64,000 nucleotides of DNA, from contig CM051030.1 in the NCBI GenBank assembly GCA_027627225.1, positions 3,935,501 through 3,999,500 of the forward strand, given 5' to 3'. A program made the position numbers and the translations under genes. Shown piece after piece: positions 42,893-55,039 of this stretch. The stretch is from Congeria kusceri. Lineage: Eukaryota > Mollusca > Bivalvia > Myida > Dreissenidae. Position 1 is the stretch's first letter, and each line of letters opens with the position of its first letter. The notes under the pieces are model-generated. The model was not told where the DNA came from and made no database searches. It saw nothing but the letters and a program-made list of their open reading frames with translations.

Positions 42893-43532
42893 GTAAGTGA
42901 AATATAAATCCCTATTTTAGGATAAATACATGACATGCAAATGTAAATATAAGGCAAGTGATGTTTTTTATCATGTACTTTAGCTTGAGTGCTAAAAAAT
43001 TTTGATTGTATTTAGGGCCGCTCAATTTTGGGCTGGGAATCAAGTATGAATACTTGCCATTGCCGAGATCGTTTAATCGCGATCTTAAATTTTATATTTA
43101 CCTTATATTGATTTTAATAAAATTAGTTAATTAATACACAAAATAAACCCTTTTGAGACATTATATAGCAGTTTAATGTGTGTGCATGTCTTAGTTTTCC
43201 AAATAGAAGAAAGAAAACACAAGTCAAGTGACAAGTAGAGCTGCAATATCAGGAGCGTTACATTCGAAGTTTTTTAGAAACCTGCATTTTTCAAGTCACA
43301 AACAAGAAATAACGTAAGTTTTGCCCAAGTTAGCCTAAATATGCGCTGGTGCACGTAAATCCCAAATCAATTAAAAAAGATAAGAAAACATTGAATGCGA
43401 AACTCCTATCAAAACAATGGCGTAATACACACGCACAAGTACATGACGTATGGCGGAACAACAATACCGCAAACTACCAGGAAAATTTACATCCCCAGTG
43501 TGGAAATACTTACATATTTTTAAACAAGATTT
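42893..43532. other. No confirmed gene
   Basis: AT-rich; possible intron of the preceding candidate. No repeat recognised. Confidence 0.3.
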
Positions 43533-44384
43533 GTCAGAGGACAGCGCGTTCGACTATTCGAAGTTTTTCAGTTGGCATATATGTTGGGTAGTGAAAGGGG
43601 CATAAATTTGTTAAAATACAATATTTTTAAGTGAAACCTTGTATAGCGTATACATTTTTGGAACAAATATTTTAACCACAAAGTCTATGTAAAAAGTGGG
43701 CTAACTCTGTCAAAATACAAAACAAAGTTATGGGTAATGTTGCCCCTGATACTGCAGTTGATGACAAAGGTTAGTTCCAAGTTTCAAGTGAATAACTTAC
43801 GTAGTTTTGATGTTACCAAACTTTTCAATATAAACTTTAAACAGAAAATCTAACTGAAAAGGGGGCATAACTCTGTCAAAATACAAAATATAGTTATGGG
43901 TAATGTTGCCCCTGGTACTAGAGTTGATGATAAAGGTTAGTTCAAAGTTTCAAGTGAATAACTTATGTAGTTTTGAAGTTACAAAACTTTTGAATATAAA
44001 CTGCAAACAGAAAATCTAAGTGAAAAAGGGGCATAAATCTGTCAAAATACAAAACAGAGTTATACGGAATGTTGCCCTTGATACGGGAGTTGCTGACAAC
44101 GGTCAGTTACAAGTTTCAAGTAAATAACTTATGTAGTTTTGAAATTAGGAAACTTTTGAATATAAACTTTAACCAGAAAATCTTAGTGAAAAAGGGGCAT
44201 AACTCTGTCAAAATACAAAACAGAGTTATGGGGAATGTTGCCCCTGACACTGGAGTTGATGACAAAGGTATATTCCAAGTTTCATTTGAATAACTTACGT
44301 AGTTTTGAAGTTACAAGACTTTTGACTAAAAACGCCGGAGGTTGTAGGAAAGCTCACCTATTCTTCGATAATCGTGCTAAAAAT
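43533..44384. mobile_element. Tandem-core element, shell S with 165-bp core
   Basis: Left shell gtcagaggacagcgcgttcg then actattcgaag, the same shell as at 3753. Right end attcttcgataatcgtgcta then aaaaat. Units with ggggcataactctgtcaaaa are spaced 165-166 bp (43700, 43865, 44031, 44197). The core equals that of 13176-13834 and differs from the 3.75-kb element. The 67-74 codon frames here are repeat readings. Confidence 0.8.
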
Positions 44385-44855
44385 AACGAGAAGAAAGCGA
44401 TAGATTGGTTTAATAGGATTAGTCTTCATGACTCATGAGAGTGTTTTCCAGTATCACAATTTGTAACAGCTGATTCGTGGTTTGATCTGTGAATCGTAAA
44501 CCCTGACTCGTGGATCGAATCGGATAATCACTTACCCAACGATCCACAGCCCTTATTGTATTTATATTTATGGCAGTTTACTCCGTGAAGTTGACGTTTT
44601 CGGAATGGGTCAGAGTCGGTCACAGTAACTATGTTTTGTGTTATTTCTTTTACAAAACATGGTAAGTTTTGTACGTTTCCTGAAAGGAAGCTCATTTCTG
44701 CATCGAATAAGATCAAGTTTATGAAAATAAATGTACAACTATTAAAGTTATGACTTTCAAACCGAAGCACCCTTTGTTTCGGGCATTTGGAGTTTGATAC
44801 CTCGTTATATATATATATTTGATAGTGTCATTAAAATTGATGTGTTCACTAATAA
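44385..44855. other. No gene seen
   Basis: Contains gattcgtgg/gactcgtggatcgaatcg words that may be a decayed palindrome. No exon signal. Confidence 0.35.
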
Positions 44856-46146
44856 TTCACAGGTGGTTCACTTGTGGCTATGATAATAATTAGTAACGAG
44901 AGATGTTTGTAAAACATGTATGCCTCCCGACTTGCAGACAAGTTGTGAATATGTGAATTGCTAAGAATCTTTTTTTATAGGCAATCCCAAGCAAACTCTC
45001 GATATATGGTATATATGTATGAAGTTTCATTAACATATCTTGATGCGTTCTCAAGTTATTGAGCGGAAAACGTTTTTCTATTTTTAGTAATGGTGACGTT
45101 GACCCCACCCACCCCATATGAAATCCCAAGATAGGTCTCAATATAAGGTATCTATGTATGAAGGTTCATTAAAATATCTGGATGCGTTCTCAAGTAATTG
45201 AGCTGAAACTGTTTTTCTATTTTTACGGTTACCTTGACCCCACCCACCCCATATACAATCCCAAGTGAGGTCTCGATATAAAGTATATATGTATGAAGTT
45301 TTATTAAAATATCTTGATGCGTTCTCAAGTTATTGTGCTGAAACTGTTTTTTCTATTTTTAGTAATGGTGACCTTGACCCCACCCACCCCATATGCAATC
45401 CCAAGCGAGGTCTGAATATAAGGTATCTAGGTATGAAGTTTAATTAAATTATCTCGATGCGTTCTTAAGTTATTGAGTGGAAACCGTTTTTCTATTTTTA
45501 GTAATGGTGACCTTGACCTCGACCCCACCCACCCCATATGCAATCTCAAGCGAGTTCTCAATGCAAGGTATCTATATATAAAGTTTCATTAAAATATCTC
45601 AATGCTTTCTCAAGTTATTGAGGGGAAAACGTTTTTCTATTTTTAGCAACGGTGACCTTGACCTTTGACCTGTTGACCTCAACATTTATAGGGTTCTTCC
45701 TTTCCTCCCAAATAACCAGCGTACGAACTTTTATGATCGTAGGTCAAAGCGTTCTCAATATATCGTGCGGAAACGAAATGGTCAACAGTTTTTCTATTTT
45801 TAGTAATGGTGACCTTGATCCCACCCACCCCATATGCAATCCCAAGCGAGGTCTCGATGTAAGGTATCTATGTATAAAGTTTCATTAAAATATCTCAATG
45901 CATTCTGAAGTTATTGAGGGGAAACCGTTTTTCTATTTTTAGCAACGGCGACCTTGACCTTTGACCTCAAAATTTATAGGGTTCTTCCTTTTCTCACAAG
46001 AAACCAGTGTACCAACTTTTATGATCGTAGATCTCAAGATATCGTGCGGAAACGAAATGGTCTACGGACCGACCGACCGACCGACAAGTGCAAAGAAAGA
46101 TGGGGGTCACAATTATTATCATAGCCACACGCTAACCACCTGTGAA
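44856..46146. mobile_element. TAA-flanked MITE carrying a ~140-bp tandem array and (ACCG)n
   Basis: Ends: ttcacaggtggttcacttgt then ggctatgataataatt, and the reverse complement at the right with four changes in 36. TAA flanks both (44853-44855, 46147-46149), as in PIF/Harbinger elements. The inside is about seven units of 135-145 bp with gtgaccttgaccccaccc, catatgcaatcccaagcgag, gtatgaagtttcattaaaat and gcgttctcaagttattgag, then accgaccgaccgaccgac. It gives a complete, precisely bounded tandem-core element of 1,291 bp. Non-coding. Confidence 0.88.
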
Positions 46147-46254
46147 TAACAGTATTGATTAAATAAAATAATTGTAAATAAATTATTGTAGTTTATGATT
46201 TTAAGATTATAATTGACTTTATGGGATTTGCAAATCAAGTTTTACTTCTTTAAA

Positions 46255-46515
46255 TAGGTGCGATACTTTGTCAACAAACGTTTTCAAAATGGCGGCCGTT
46301 TTAGTTGAATGCCGGTAAATTGCAAAACGATGCTTTGAGTTGAGATTTTGTGAATTGTTTCACAAAATCTTACTTAAACTTTTTCAGGAAAATCACCATT
46401 TTGGGGTTAATTTTGCGTTTTTCGGCCGATTTTTAGAAATCTATATACGCACACTTGGTCCTTAGTTACGTGGAATATTATAGTATTTCCGAGGACCGCT
46501 AAAAAGGAAGTGTTC
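46255..46515. repeat. ~250-bp direct repeat, copy 1
   Basis: cgttttcaaaatggcggccg, then gtgaattgtttcacaaaat, acgcacacttggtccttagt and tatagtatttccg. A diverged direct copy is at 47845-48098. Both have an ATG in atggc(g/c) context that does not stay open in copy 1. Confidence 0.7.
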
Positions 46516-47844
46516 CAATGAAACATAAATTATGATGTAAATTGTCTTAATCAGTAAACATACACCTGACATTTTCATTATTTTAAACTAATGCAAATGT
46601 TACAAACTGTGAAACAATGGTGTGGACAGTACTGACTTCTGTGAATGTTTTAAATATACCAGGAAAGGTGAATAGGATTGTTTTATCATATTCTCATGAA
46701 TACATTTCAAGAAACAAAATAACACTTTCCACCATTCATTATGTTGGTGGCACTTAACAGTTTTAACCAAAAAATCGAATTGGCAGGGGAGAAAATTCTA
46801 ACAAATAGGGAAACAGTGCAACTGAGCAGCATTTTGAGTCTTTTAGAAGTTCTATCAGATTTAAGAGCTGGAGTTTTTAAATGCATGCTTAGTGAATTCG
46901 AAAATGTGACTTATGTAAAGCCAGTGTATGTGTTGAGCCACCTTGCACATAAAATTCGTAAATGAAGATTCGTAGCTCTGAACGCCATTTTGGCAGGATA
47001 TTTAAAAGGGCGTACATACATTGGAATTTATTGGAAAATATGAATGATTGACCCCCAGTTTGCTCAGTTGCAATCAAGTACCTGGTAACTTACGCAGACA
47101 GGCATGCAGTGTTGGAGGTGCTCGCATTCGCAGGAAAGTTGCAAATTGATGTTGAAAATTACTGAAATGGTCGCAAAAACTGGTGACATTTGAACCCCAA
47201 AATTGACTGATGATGCATATTAAAATTATAGTGGAACTGTGTGCATAATTATTTTCCATACATTTTTGTAAAGCCGCAGCCACAACAATATTGAAATGAT
47301 GTTTGGTTTGATTTCAGGTGTTGACATTATCAGTGTGTGCAAGATGGCTCGAACCCAGACCCCGCCAGGCCGGGTCAAAAGCCCGAGAAGGGTAGTTTGT
47401 ACTTTAGCGGTCCCCGGAAAATCTAAATGTAAACAACCTTTTGCGCATGTGTTGACGTTGCTATGCATGACTTGTCTTGTTCCAGTCGGCCACCATTTTT
47501 TTATCGATTCGTAATTTTTTTCTTGGAAAAAATATCATTGTTTTGAATCAAAACAGGATGAAAATATGAGTCACACGGCGTTTGAGTGTTTATAAGCCGG
47601 GGTGTGGGGCGGCAGCCCCCAAAATCAGTCAATCCGCTAATTAACAGTTCAAATTTTTTTGTGGTTTACTGCTACAAGACTACTGCTTTCAGTTGAGACG
47701 TGTAAACTTGCAACTAATGGATGCACAGAAGGCTGTATTGAACATTTCTTTATATTGCTATCATGTTCTCTGTTAATTTTTTTTTGTAATTTGTGGTTTT
47801 CAGATTATAAATCGCTTTATTCCATTTGCAAAATGAGTTAAATC
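46516..47844. other. Sequence between direct repeats, no gene confirmed
   Basis: Frames at 46741-46965 (LNSFNQKIELAGEKILTNRE, no known domain) and 47344-47391 (MARTQTPPGRVKSPRR, after a possible acceptor tttgatttcag) look slightly protein-like but are unsupported. The 1.3 kb flanked by ~250-bp direct repeats could be an old element with terminal repeats. Confidence 0.3.
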
Positions 47845-48098
47845 GTTAGGCATGACTGCGTCAATAACCATTTTCAAAATGGCCGAGCTTTTTGTAGAAG
47901 GCAGGTTACTCGCAAAGACATGCGATTATGAATTCGTATATTGTGAAATATTTCACAAAATATTCAATATTTATTTTTCCGTATTACGGTTGATTATCAA
48001 GAATCGCCACGTTAGCACGCGGCTCACTATATTTACGCGCACCTAGTCCTTAGTTACGTAGATTATATATAGTATTTCCGCTAAAGTAAAGGTGTTCC
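47845..48098. repeat. ~250-bp direct repeat, copy 2
   Basis: Partner of 46255-46515: attttcaaaatggccgagct, gtgaaatatttcacaaaat, cgcgcacctagtccttagtt, tatagtatttccg. Confidence 0.7.
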
Positions 48099-49139
48099 CC
48101 CGAGAAACTAAATAGTTCCCCCTGTAGCTTAGTACCACGAAAACTAGTTGGACCATAATAATTGGTGACGAACGAGGAGCGCAATAGGTCGCGAAAATAT
48201 GCACATTTGACAAAATCATAAATATTTATATCCATAGTTACAATCTGTAATGCAAATCCGGGGTCATATTATAAAAACGTACGAAACTATACCTTTAAAC
48301 TTTAATGTCATGCATACTCCATAAAACTATTAGATAAATATGTATAGTTCAATTTTAATGTCGTCTTCCATTTTTCATGAAAAACTGTACCTAATAATCC
48401 TATTCCAAATGGTAATCATTACATAGGTTATACACCAACAACTTTTGGCAATGACAAACTGTTAACCTTCGATCGAAATTGACCATGCTGTTTAACAAAA
48501 TAATGTAATTATGTTTTATTAATTTGAAATGGGTACACTATTCAAACGTTTAATGCCGTTTTGACCGAATAGCTCTCTGATTTCATACCTTATATTACAT
48601 GCACAAGTAAAGGAATTCATCCAAAGACAGAGGAATTTTCATGAACAATCCCAGCAACTTTCATCAAACCAAGTTAGTGCATTATCTAAATTATCATTTG
48701 TAGCAAAACAATTTCTTAATGTTTTATTAAAAGCAGAATATAAACATGTAATAATGTTTTTCTAAAAAAAAAACTTTTGCAGTGAAATTTCGCATCTAAA
48801 GGCGCCCCGCCACTTTTAACCCTAAGTTGAAAAAAAAAACACTGGAGCAAAATCATGTACTTAAAATTTTAATAGGAACGCTGTCTTTTGCATCATTCTG
48901 CTTCTATCGTGTTGTAAACCACAATAACCTGTTGTGTATTTTTTAACAAATACAAAATGTAGTGGCATACTTGATGGATGTTTATTATAGAAATCAACAA
49001 AATGTAGTGGCATACTTGATCAGTGCTCCAGCCAGAATTTAAAAAGGGCAGGGTGCTAATTCCTAAAAAGGGCACTTTTGAGCGTTCGTATTTTTGCAAG
49101 TACCAGTTTGGCAATTAGGACTGGTCATAGATGCACACA
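48099..49139. other. No gene; short duplication and repeat fragment
   Basis: aaaatgtagtggcatacttg occurs twice (~48954 and ~48999). 49020-49085 (gtgctccagccagaattt, aaaagggcagggtgc) resembles a dispersed repeat. Confidence 0.4.
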
Positions 49140-50275
49140 GACCGATATGGGGCCCATATGGGCTTGCTAGTTAGAAACCCACATGGTCTATATTGATGGG
49201 ACCCATATGGGCTTGCTATATGTGACCCATCTAGACCTGCTTGTTGGGGGCCAATATGAACTTTCTAGCTGGGGCCCATATGTGCTTGCTGTTGTTGACC
49301 CATCTAGGCCTGCTTGTTGGGGGCCCATATTACCTTTCTTACTAAGACCCATATGGGCTTGCTTTCTGGGGACCGACATGAGCTTTCTTGATAGGACTCA
49401 TATGGATTTGCTTGTGTGAACCCATGTGGGCTTTCTTGCTGGGACCCATTTGAGCTTGTTGGCCTGGAACCCATCTGAGACTGATATGGGCATGACATGT
49501 ATGTGGGACCTACATGGGGCCTATGTAGTTAATACGCCCAGGCATATCCCACATCGGGCCCACATGGGCTGGCTTGCCAGGATCTATATGTGCTTAAGTT
49601 CTGGGTACGCAAATGGGCTTTTTTATGGGACCCATATAGGGTTGCTTGAATGGAATCCATACGGGCTTGATTGCTGGGGACCCATGTGGGCTTGCTCTTT
49701 GTGACCCATATGGACTTGTTTGTTGGGGACCCAATGAGCCTTCTTGCTGGGGCCCATATGGGTTTGATTCTTTGGAACCCCTCGAGGACTCTCTTGCTGG
49801 GACCTATATGGGCTTTCTGTTGTTGATCCATATGGACATATTGTTCGGGACCCATATAGGCTTTCTTGCTGGGACCCATATGGGCTTGCTTGCCTGGGGA
49901 CCTATATGGGCTTTCTTGCTAGGACCCATATGGGCTTTCTTGTAGTGCGCCCATTTTGGGCTTTCTTTCTGGGACCCACATGGCCTTGCTTGCCTAGGAC
50001 CCAACTGGTTCTGATATGGGCAAGACCACACAAATGGGTCTCACATGCAGCCCATTTGGTACATTAGACCAGATAAAACCCTTCCCGGCCCAAATGGGAT
50101 GACTTACTAGGACCCATATGGGCATACTTGCTGGGAACCCATGTGGGTGTGTTGCTTGGTCCGATATAGGCCCGATATTGGCAGAAAAATATTATATGGG
50201 ACACACATGGGGCTCATATGGTATATGTGCCCAGGTATAGCCCATTTTGGACCCATATGGGCTTGTTTGCTGTGG
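49140..50275. repeat. 24-30 bp minisatellite built on cccatatggg
   Basis: About 1.1 kb of units like gacccatatgggcttgcttg then ctggg, length varying between about 24 and 30 bp. The core cccatatggg is a perfect 10-base palindrome. Open frames appear on both strands in several phases because of the low stop content; they are not genes. Confidence 0.88.
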
Positions 50276-50636
50276 AACTGTTCAATTACAGTTTCAATGT
50301 CAATATCCATATATTAATGATGATATATTTCTGTAAGTAGCAGTGTAAAATTACTAAAATTATCTGACTTAAATTTTAAGAGTATATTTAAATATTTTTA
50401 TTTTTATTTTCAAGGGTGTATCTAACGCAAAATCGAATGTACGCCCGAATAAAAAAACACATAATAACGCATCTGGAACGACAACATACATACAATTTCT
50501 TTTTAAATTTGCATCTGATAAATTGTAATTAGCATTTTTATACGTAATATACATTTTATTGAGCAATAAATCTGCCGGTTTCAAACTAATAGATTTGATT
50601 CCTTTTAAGATTCCGCTTTTATTTGCGTGCACTACA
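50276..50636. other. No gene seen
   Basis: AT-rich sequence between the minisatellite and the 84-bp repeat. The 87-codon minus frame at 50369-50632 shows no domain. Confidence 0.35.
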
Positions 50637-50720
50637 TCAAATGCAGATGTATGTAACTTTAGATTTACTGATTACGCAGAATTTTCCATTTTGCTGATTT
50701 TCTCTTGAATTTTATGTTTA
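50637..50720. repeat. 84-bp repeat shared with 37597-37680
   Basis: Same-orientation copy; see the partner for the shared words. Confidence 0.7.
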
Positions 50721-51339
50721 TGCATTATACACTTCAATACAATGATCACAGGAGTATAGATACACCACAAGCAAATATTGTGAACAAAACAAGAGCATGC
50801 CAAACTATATAATATATATGGTTATTGACAAAACAGACCGTTATGAAAATATATCGCAGTTACAAAAGGACTCTACCAACTCCCACAAACTTTTATATTT
50901 ATCTGGTAGTTGTGTGTGTTAGATAATTGCAAATGCTATTTTGCAACTAGTTTTAAGGCCATTAATTGTTGGATTTACCATTTTATGTTTTGGAATCAAT
51001 ATTTTAACAAGAAAGAACAAAAAACTCAAAACAGACTACATAAATAGTACAATATATCGGTTTTGACATTCATATTGCGATACTTATGTGCAGAATCAAA
51101 TATTGCAATATACCAATATACCGCGACACCCCTAGAAGGATGATGGTAGAGATAGGGAGGATGATGACTCTACATATTCAATCAGAATATCTCACTTGGT
51201 GCACTATTTTCGGTTCATAACATCAGTCTGTTTTTGCACATGCCATGCCATAGTTGTGTCTCACAGTGTCTGTGCTAGATCAATAGTTGAATTTCTTTCC
51301 ATTTTCTTTCCGAAACTATAAATGAGGGAAGAAACTATA
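50721..51339. other. No gene seen
   Basis: AT-rich; gatggtagagatagggagga at 51140 is an inverse fragment of the C-rich array that follows. Confidence 0.35.
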
Positions 51340-51610
51340 GCTAGAAGTGTCCCACAACCATTATCCACTCTATCCCCACCACCATCCTCCCTATCCCTAC
51401 CATCAACCTAAGTAAGAAAATCCTAGCTAGAAGTGTCTCACAAACATCATCCCCTCTATCCCCACCATCATTCTCCCTGTCCCCACCATTATACTCCCTT
51501 TCCCCACCATCATCCACGCTATCACCCCTATCATCCACGCAATCCCCACCATCATCACCTCAATCCCCACCATCATCCTCCCTATCTCCCCATCATCCTT
51601 CGAGATAAGT
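51340..51610. repeat. C-rich short-unit minisatellite
   Basis: Repeated ccaccatcatcc, ccctatccccaccatcat and ctagctagaagtgtc(c/t)cac blocks with an irregular ~20-24 bp period. The minus-strand frames (MMVGI, DRGDD repeats) just read it. Confidence 0.8.
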
Positions 51611-53076
51611 GACGTAATATACATGTATACATGGGTTTTGTCGCTCGGTGTTTACTCGGGAGATTATGTGGACACAGCGTGTATCCGTTTGGATCTATAT
51701 GTATAGGCCCAGTCTCCGCAAAAGACCGTCGGACCTCAGACATTGCCGATAAAAATCCCGGAGGTCTGGGAAAAACTGTCTGAATACCTGTCCTCGTGTC
51801 CGGTGAAAATTTATGTAAAAAATATTTTATGACATTGATATATGTACGTTTTGTTTACAAAATTACGGCACTATCGGAATCTCCTTTCATTTTCGGTTTT
51901 CGTTCTACTGGTTCTGTCTTGCATTTTAATTGGTTGAATTTAAACATGTCTGTGTTTCAATAAGATGATGTCACAAGTCTCGCGAGAGAATTGGTTCCCG
52001 ACTACATGGTTGACGTGATCGTGTAATGACTGTGTAACAGGAAACCTATCAATGTTGTCTTATAGTTCCAGTTGAAGTTTAACATTGTTGAAGATGTTGA
52101 AAGGACGTGGACAAGTACAATTGAATTTATTTATATCTTGCAAAATTAACATGCTGATAGTAGTAGCTGTATTAAATAAAGCACTCTCAAGTGTATATTG
52201 TTTTAGTTTTCATCAAATATATTGTTTTTATCGTATTTAAATGTTTCTTGCAAAAACATAAGTGGCCAGTAATAGTTTGTCCAGGCCAGTAATATTTGGG
52301 GGCATTACCAGTCCTCGTGGCCAGAAATAAATTCACGACTTTCGCTGAGACTGTAGGCCTTTCCCAAAACTAGGTTACTTCCCTTGCGTAATCACGAGTG
52401 ATGATCCCTGTTCACTTTGGCGACTTGTATGTAATAGTAGTAGTCAGGATAACCGATTGTTAGTGCTTTGTAGCCTACTGATTCAAAAGCAATTTCTCGA
52501 TTTTCCATACTACAGTCAAAAATTAATAAATTGCAGTAATGTATTCTCAAAATATTCAGAATGAGAATCGGTAACTAGAAAAAAACACTTTCGCAACGAG
52601 TCAAGGATAACCGAGTAGCGCATTAATTTGGTGGTCTTATTCCAGGACACTCAGGTGAATATTTCGGTTACGAACAAGTAAATAGCGAAAGTAAGGGTGT
52701 CATTAGTTTAAAGTTACATTTTTAATAAATTTACTTTTTTAGAAATTTAGAAACTGTAATTGTAATAAATCACATGATATACACATTATAATACATGAAT
52801 ATTACATACATTATTGTAAATTATTGAAATGTAAGAAAACAGGTGTGGAATTTTGCTGTTTTGAAAAAGGACTTTTTCTGGCTTCGATTTATTGACTAAT
52901 AGCCTACAAAAAAGAAGTAATTTCAGCGATACCTGTTTTGAAAATTACCCTCTCAAAATACCATTGGATTCCGCCAACAGTCTAAAAATCCAATACATCT
53001 AAATTTTCTTCTGTATTTTATTATCTAAAACAAGCTAACCTGCAGATTATAAGGTATATGATACGAATACCAAGAA
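51611..53076. other. No gene seen
   Basis: 1.4 kb of apparently low-copy AT-rich sequence. No open frame, strong splice pair or repeat is recognised. Confidence 0.35.
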
Positions 53077-53090
53077 TGTTGTATGGCGGA

Positions 53091-53371
53091 TCCGTGGTCT
53101 AGTGGTAAGGCACTGGTTTTACAACCCAGGGGTCGCAGGTTCGAGCCCCGCTACACCCTAACCTACTAACTCATCTTTCGCATGAGACGTTAAACCGAAG
53201 TGCAGTGTACAAGGTGCTTCACACCGGGCACTAAAAGACCCAGGGACGCCTCTGGAACGGGGCGTCTCCTGTATATTGCACTTTCCCCCGTAACCCAACT
53301 AACAAGTCTTCTCGGGGCGATGGCCATATAGGAGAGAATCCCAGTGAACTCCATAGAAATGTACTACACAC
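53091..53371 (+). mobile_element. tRNA-derived SINE with 14-bp target duplication
   Basis: The head 53091-53157 resembles a tRNA-Val (anticodon-loop tttacaa). An A-box-like tggtctagtggtaagg and a B-box-like ggttcgagccc would be read by RNA polymerase III. The T-stem and acceptor stem have mismatches, so it is a SINE head rather than a working tRNA. A body with catgagacgttaaaccgaag and ggaacggggcgtctcc follows. Flanks ataccaagaatgtt (53077-53090) and ataccaagattgtt (53372-53385) match at 13 of 14, marking LINE-driven insertion. Confidence 0.9.
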
Positions 53372-53385
53372 ATACCAAGATTGTT

Positions 53386-54517
53386 ATCTGTTTATTACCC
53401 CCAATAAACGCCGCGGGGAACATATACCGCTACGACGGTAGTGTTCTACGATCCAACTCGGTATCGTTCGACAACGCTCGTTTATTTCCGTATTGAGTCA
53501 CGGAAATGAATTTTAAACTAAAGGTACATCATTTAAGCCTAAATTCCCCCGCCTAAACTTTTTAATAATTAAACAAAATAAACACTCCTCGAACAAGCAA
53601 AGAATGAATTTTCCAAATCCGTTTTATCTTACCTGACCAACAAGGAGATGTTAATTCTTTAGGCGATAAAGTTGAAAATGCACCATATTTCCGACCAAGA
53701 TTCTATTGATTACTATAGGAAATAGGGTGATGTTACAAAAGTGCAAATACCCCCCCCCCCCCCTCCGAATTTAGAAATAAAATAAAATAAACGGTACAAT
53801 GTAAAGAGCATAACATTATTTTTTTTTAATCCGTTTGTACTTTTCGGAGAGTAAAAAGATAAAGGAAGTTACAGCAAATAATATGTAAAGCTCCCTATCA
53901 ATGTAAATTTACGTGAGAAGTATCGATTTTGCGCTGCGCTGAGAAGCGAGATTGTTGCAAATGATACTTTTTGTTGTCATGGACTACATCGTATGCATAA
54001 AAGGTCCATAACTCTTTCAGTATAGATTGTGTTCCGTCGTGCTCAGTAGCAATCAAAACAAGAGACGTACCGTATGTTTTATCATTTACACAAAACACGG
54101 CCTCTTATGGCACAATAGTAAAATTTCTGATTTCAAAATAACGTATTTAATGTCATTTTTACCCCCAATGATCGATATATTTTCAACAAAACCAAGTTCT
54201 CATTCACACACAAATCTAACCTGCCATGCCTAAAAGTTCGTTAATTCTAGATTGATTTCCCGAATTAAGGCAATTTAAAACTGTACACCAAAAACAAATT
54301 TTATCTCCAATAGTTATGGAGATATTGATAAATTAGACGTTATGAGGTTTCAGGCGGGGGCCGCGAGATATTGCGAGATTTTCACGGTATCGATTTCAAT
54401 ATTTGTAAACCAAAATGTTATGAAACTATAATACAACTTTCATATTAAAATGGGATAAAATACAATGCAAGAAAAACAGTAATTCACTAGCGGATCCGGG
54501 GGGGGGGGCGCACCCGG
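53386..54517. other. No gene; homopolymer tracts and probable repeat
   Basis: Poly-C at ~53750-53763 and poly-G at ~54498-54508. 53880-54070 (cgattttgcgctgcgctgag, gtccataactctttcagtat) looks like a dispersed repeat. No exon signal. Confidence 0.4.
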
Positions 54518-54698
54518 CACGCCCCTACGATTTCTTACGTACATCGTCGTACTGGCGCCAAAATTCAGCGAATAATATAAATTATAGACAATGGGTACCT
54601 TTATTTGTAGATGATATAGTTTTTTTTTAAATAAATTCATATATGATATAAACATGTCAGATGCAATACACCAAAGGCACAGGATATCACAAAAGAAA
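54518..54698. repeat. Inverted arm, left (partner 59770-59957)
   Basis: cctacgatttcttacgtaca, tcgtcgtactggcgcc and caatacaccaaaggcacagg recur inverted at 59.77-59.96 kb. The arms are ~185 bp and 5.1 kb apart, and flank the nested region 54699-59165. Confidence 0.8.
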
Positions 54699-55039
54699 GA
54701 GGGCCACGATGGCCCTAGGTCGCTCACCTGAGTTAAAGGCATCATAATGGCTTATAAAATGGCACTAAAGCACTTACCTGAGTATAAAGATCTGGGCCTT
54801 GCAGTTTCAGGAGAAGATTTGTATAGTTTATATAAACCATGTGACCGACGTGCTATTTAAATCTATATAAACTATTTGATCCACAGGGTATGGTCATTGT
54901 TTACCCCAGGGGCATCATTTCAACAATCTTTGTAAAGGACCACTATACAATGTTACATACCAATTACAAGAAACTAGGACATTCCACGAAAAAAAAACAA
55001 ATTGTTCGAACGAAATGCATCAAAGTCAGCACACATTTT

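Noticed and set aside
44069..44438. Two 67-74 codon plus-strand frames with similar peptides
   Set aside because: Similarity comes from the 165-bp tandem core, not from related genes.
46741..46965. 74-codon frame with protein-like composition
   Set aside because: No splice sites, domain or conservation evidence; left as unconfirmed.
49183..50310. Open frames on both strands with MGLL/GPS-type repeats
   Set aside because: Overlapping frames on both strands in several phases come from the cccatatggg minisatellite.
51341..51624. Minus-strand frames rich in MMVGI and DRGDD
   Set aside because: They read the C-rich minisatellite.
53091..53157. Functional tRNA-Val
   Set aside because: Stem mismatches, attached SINE body and flanking 14-bp target duplication show a SINE head.
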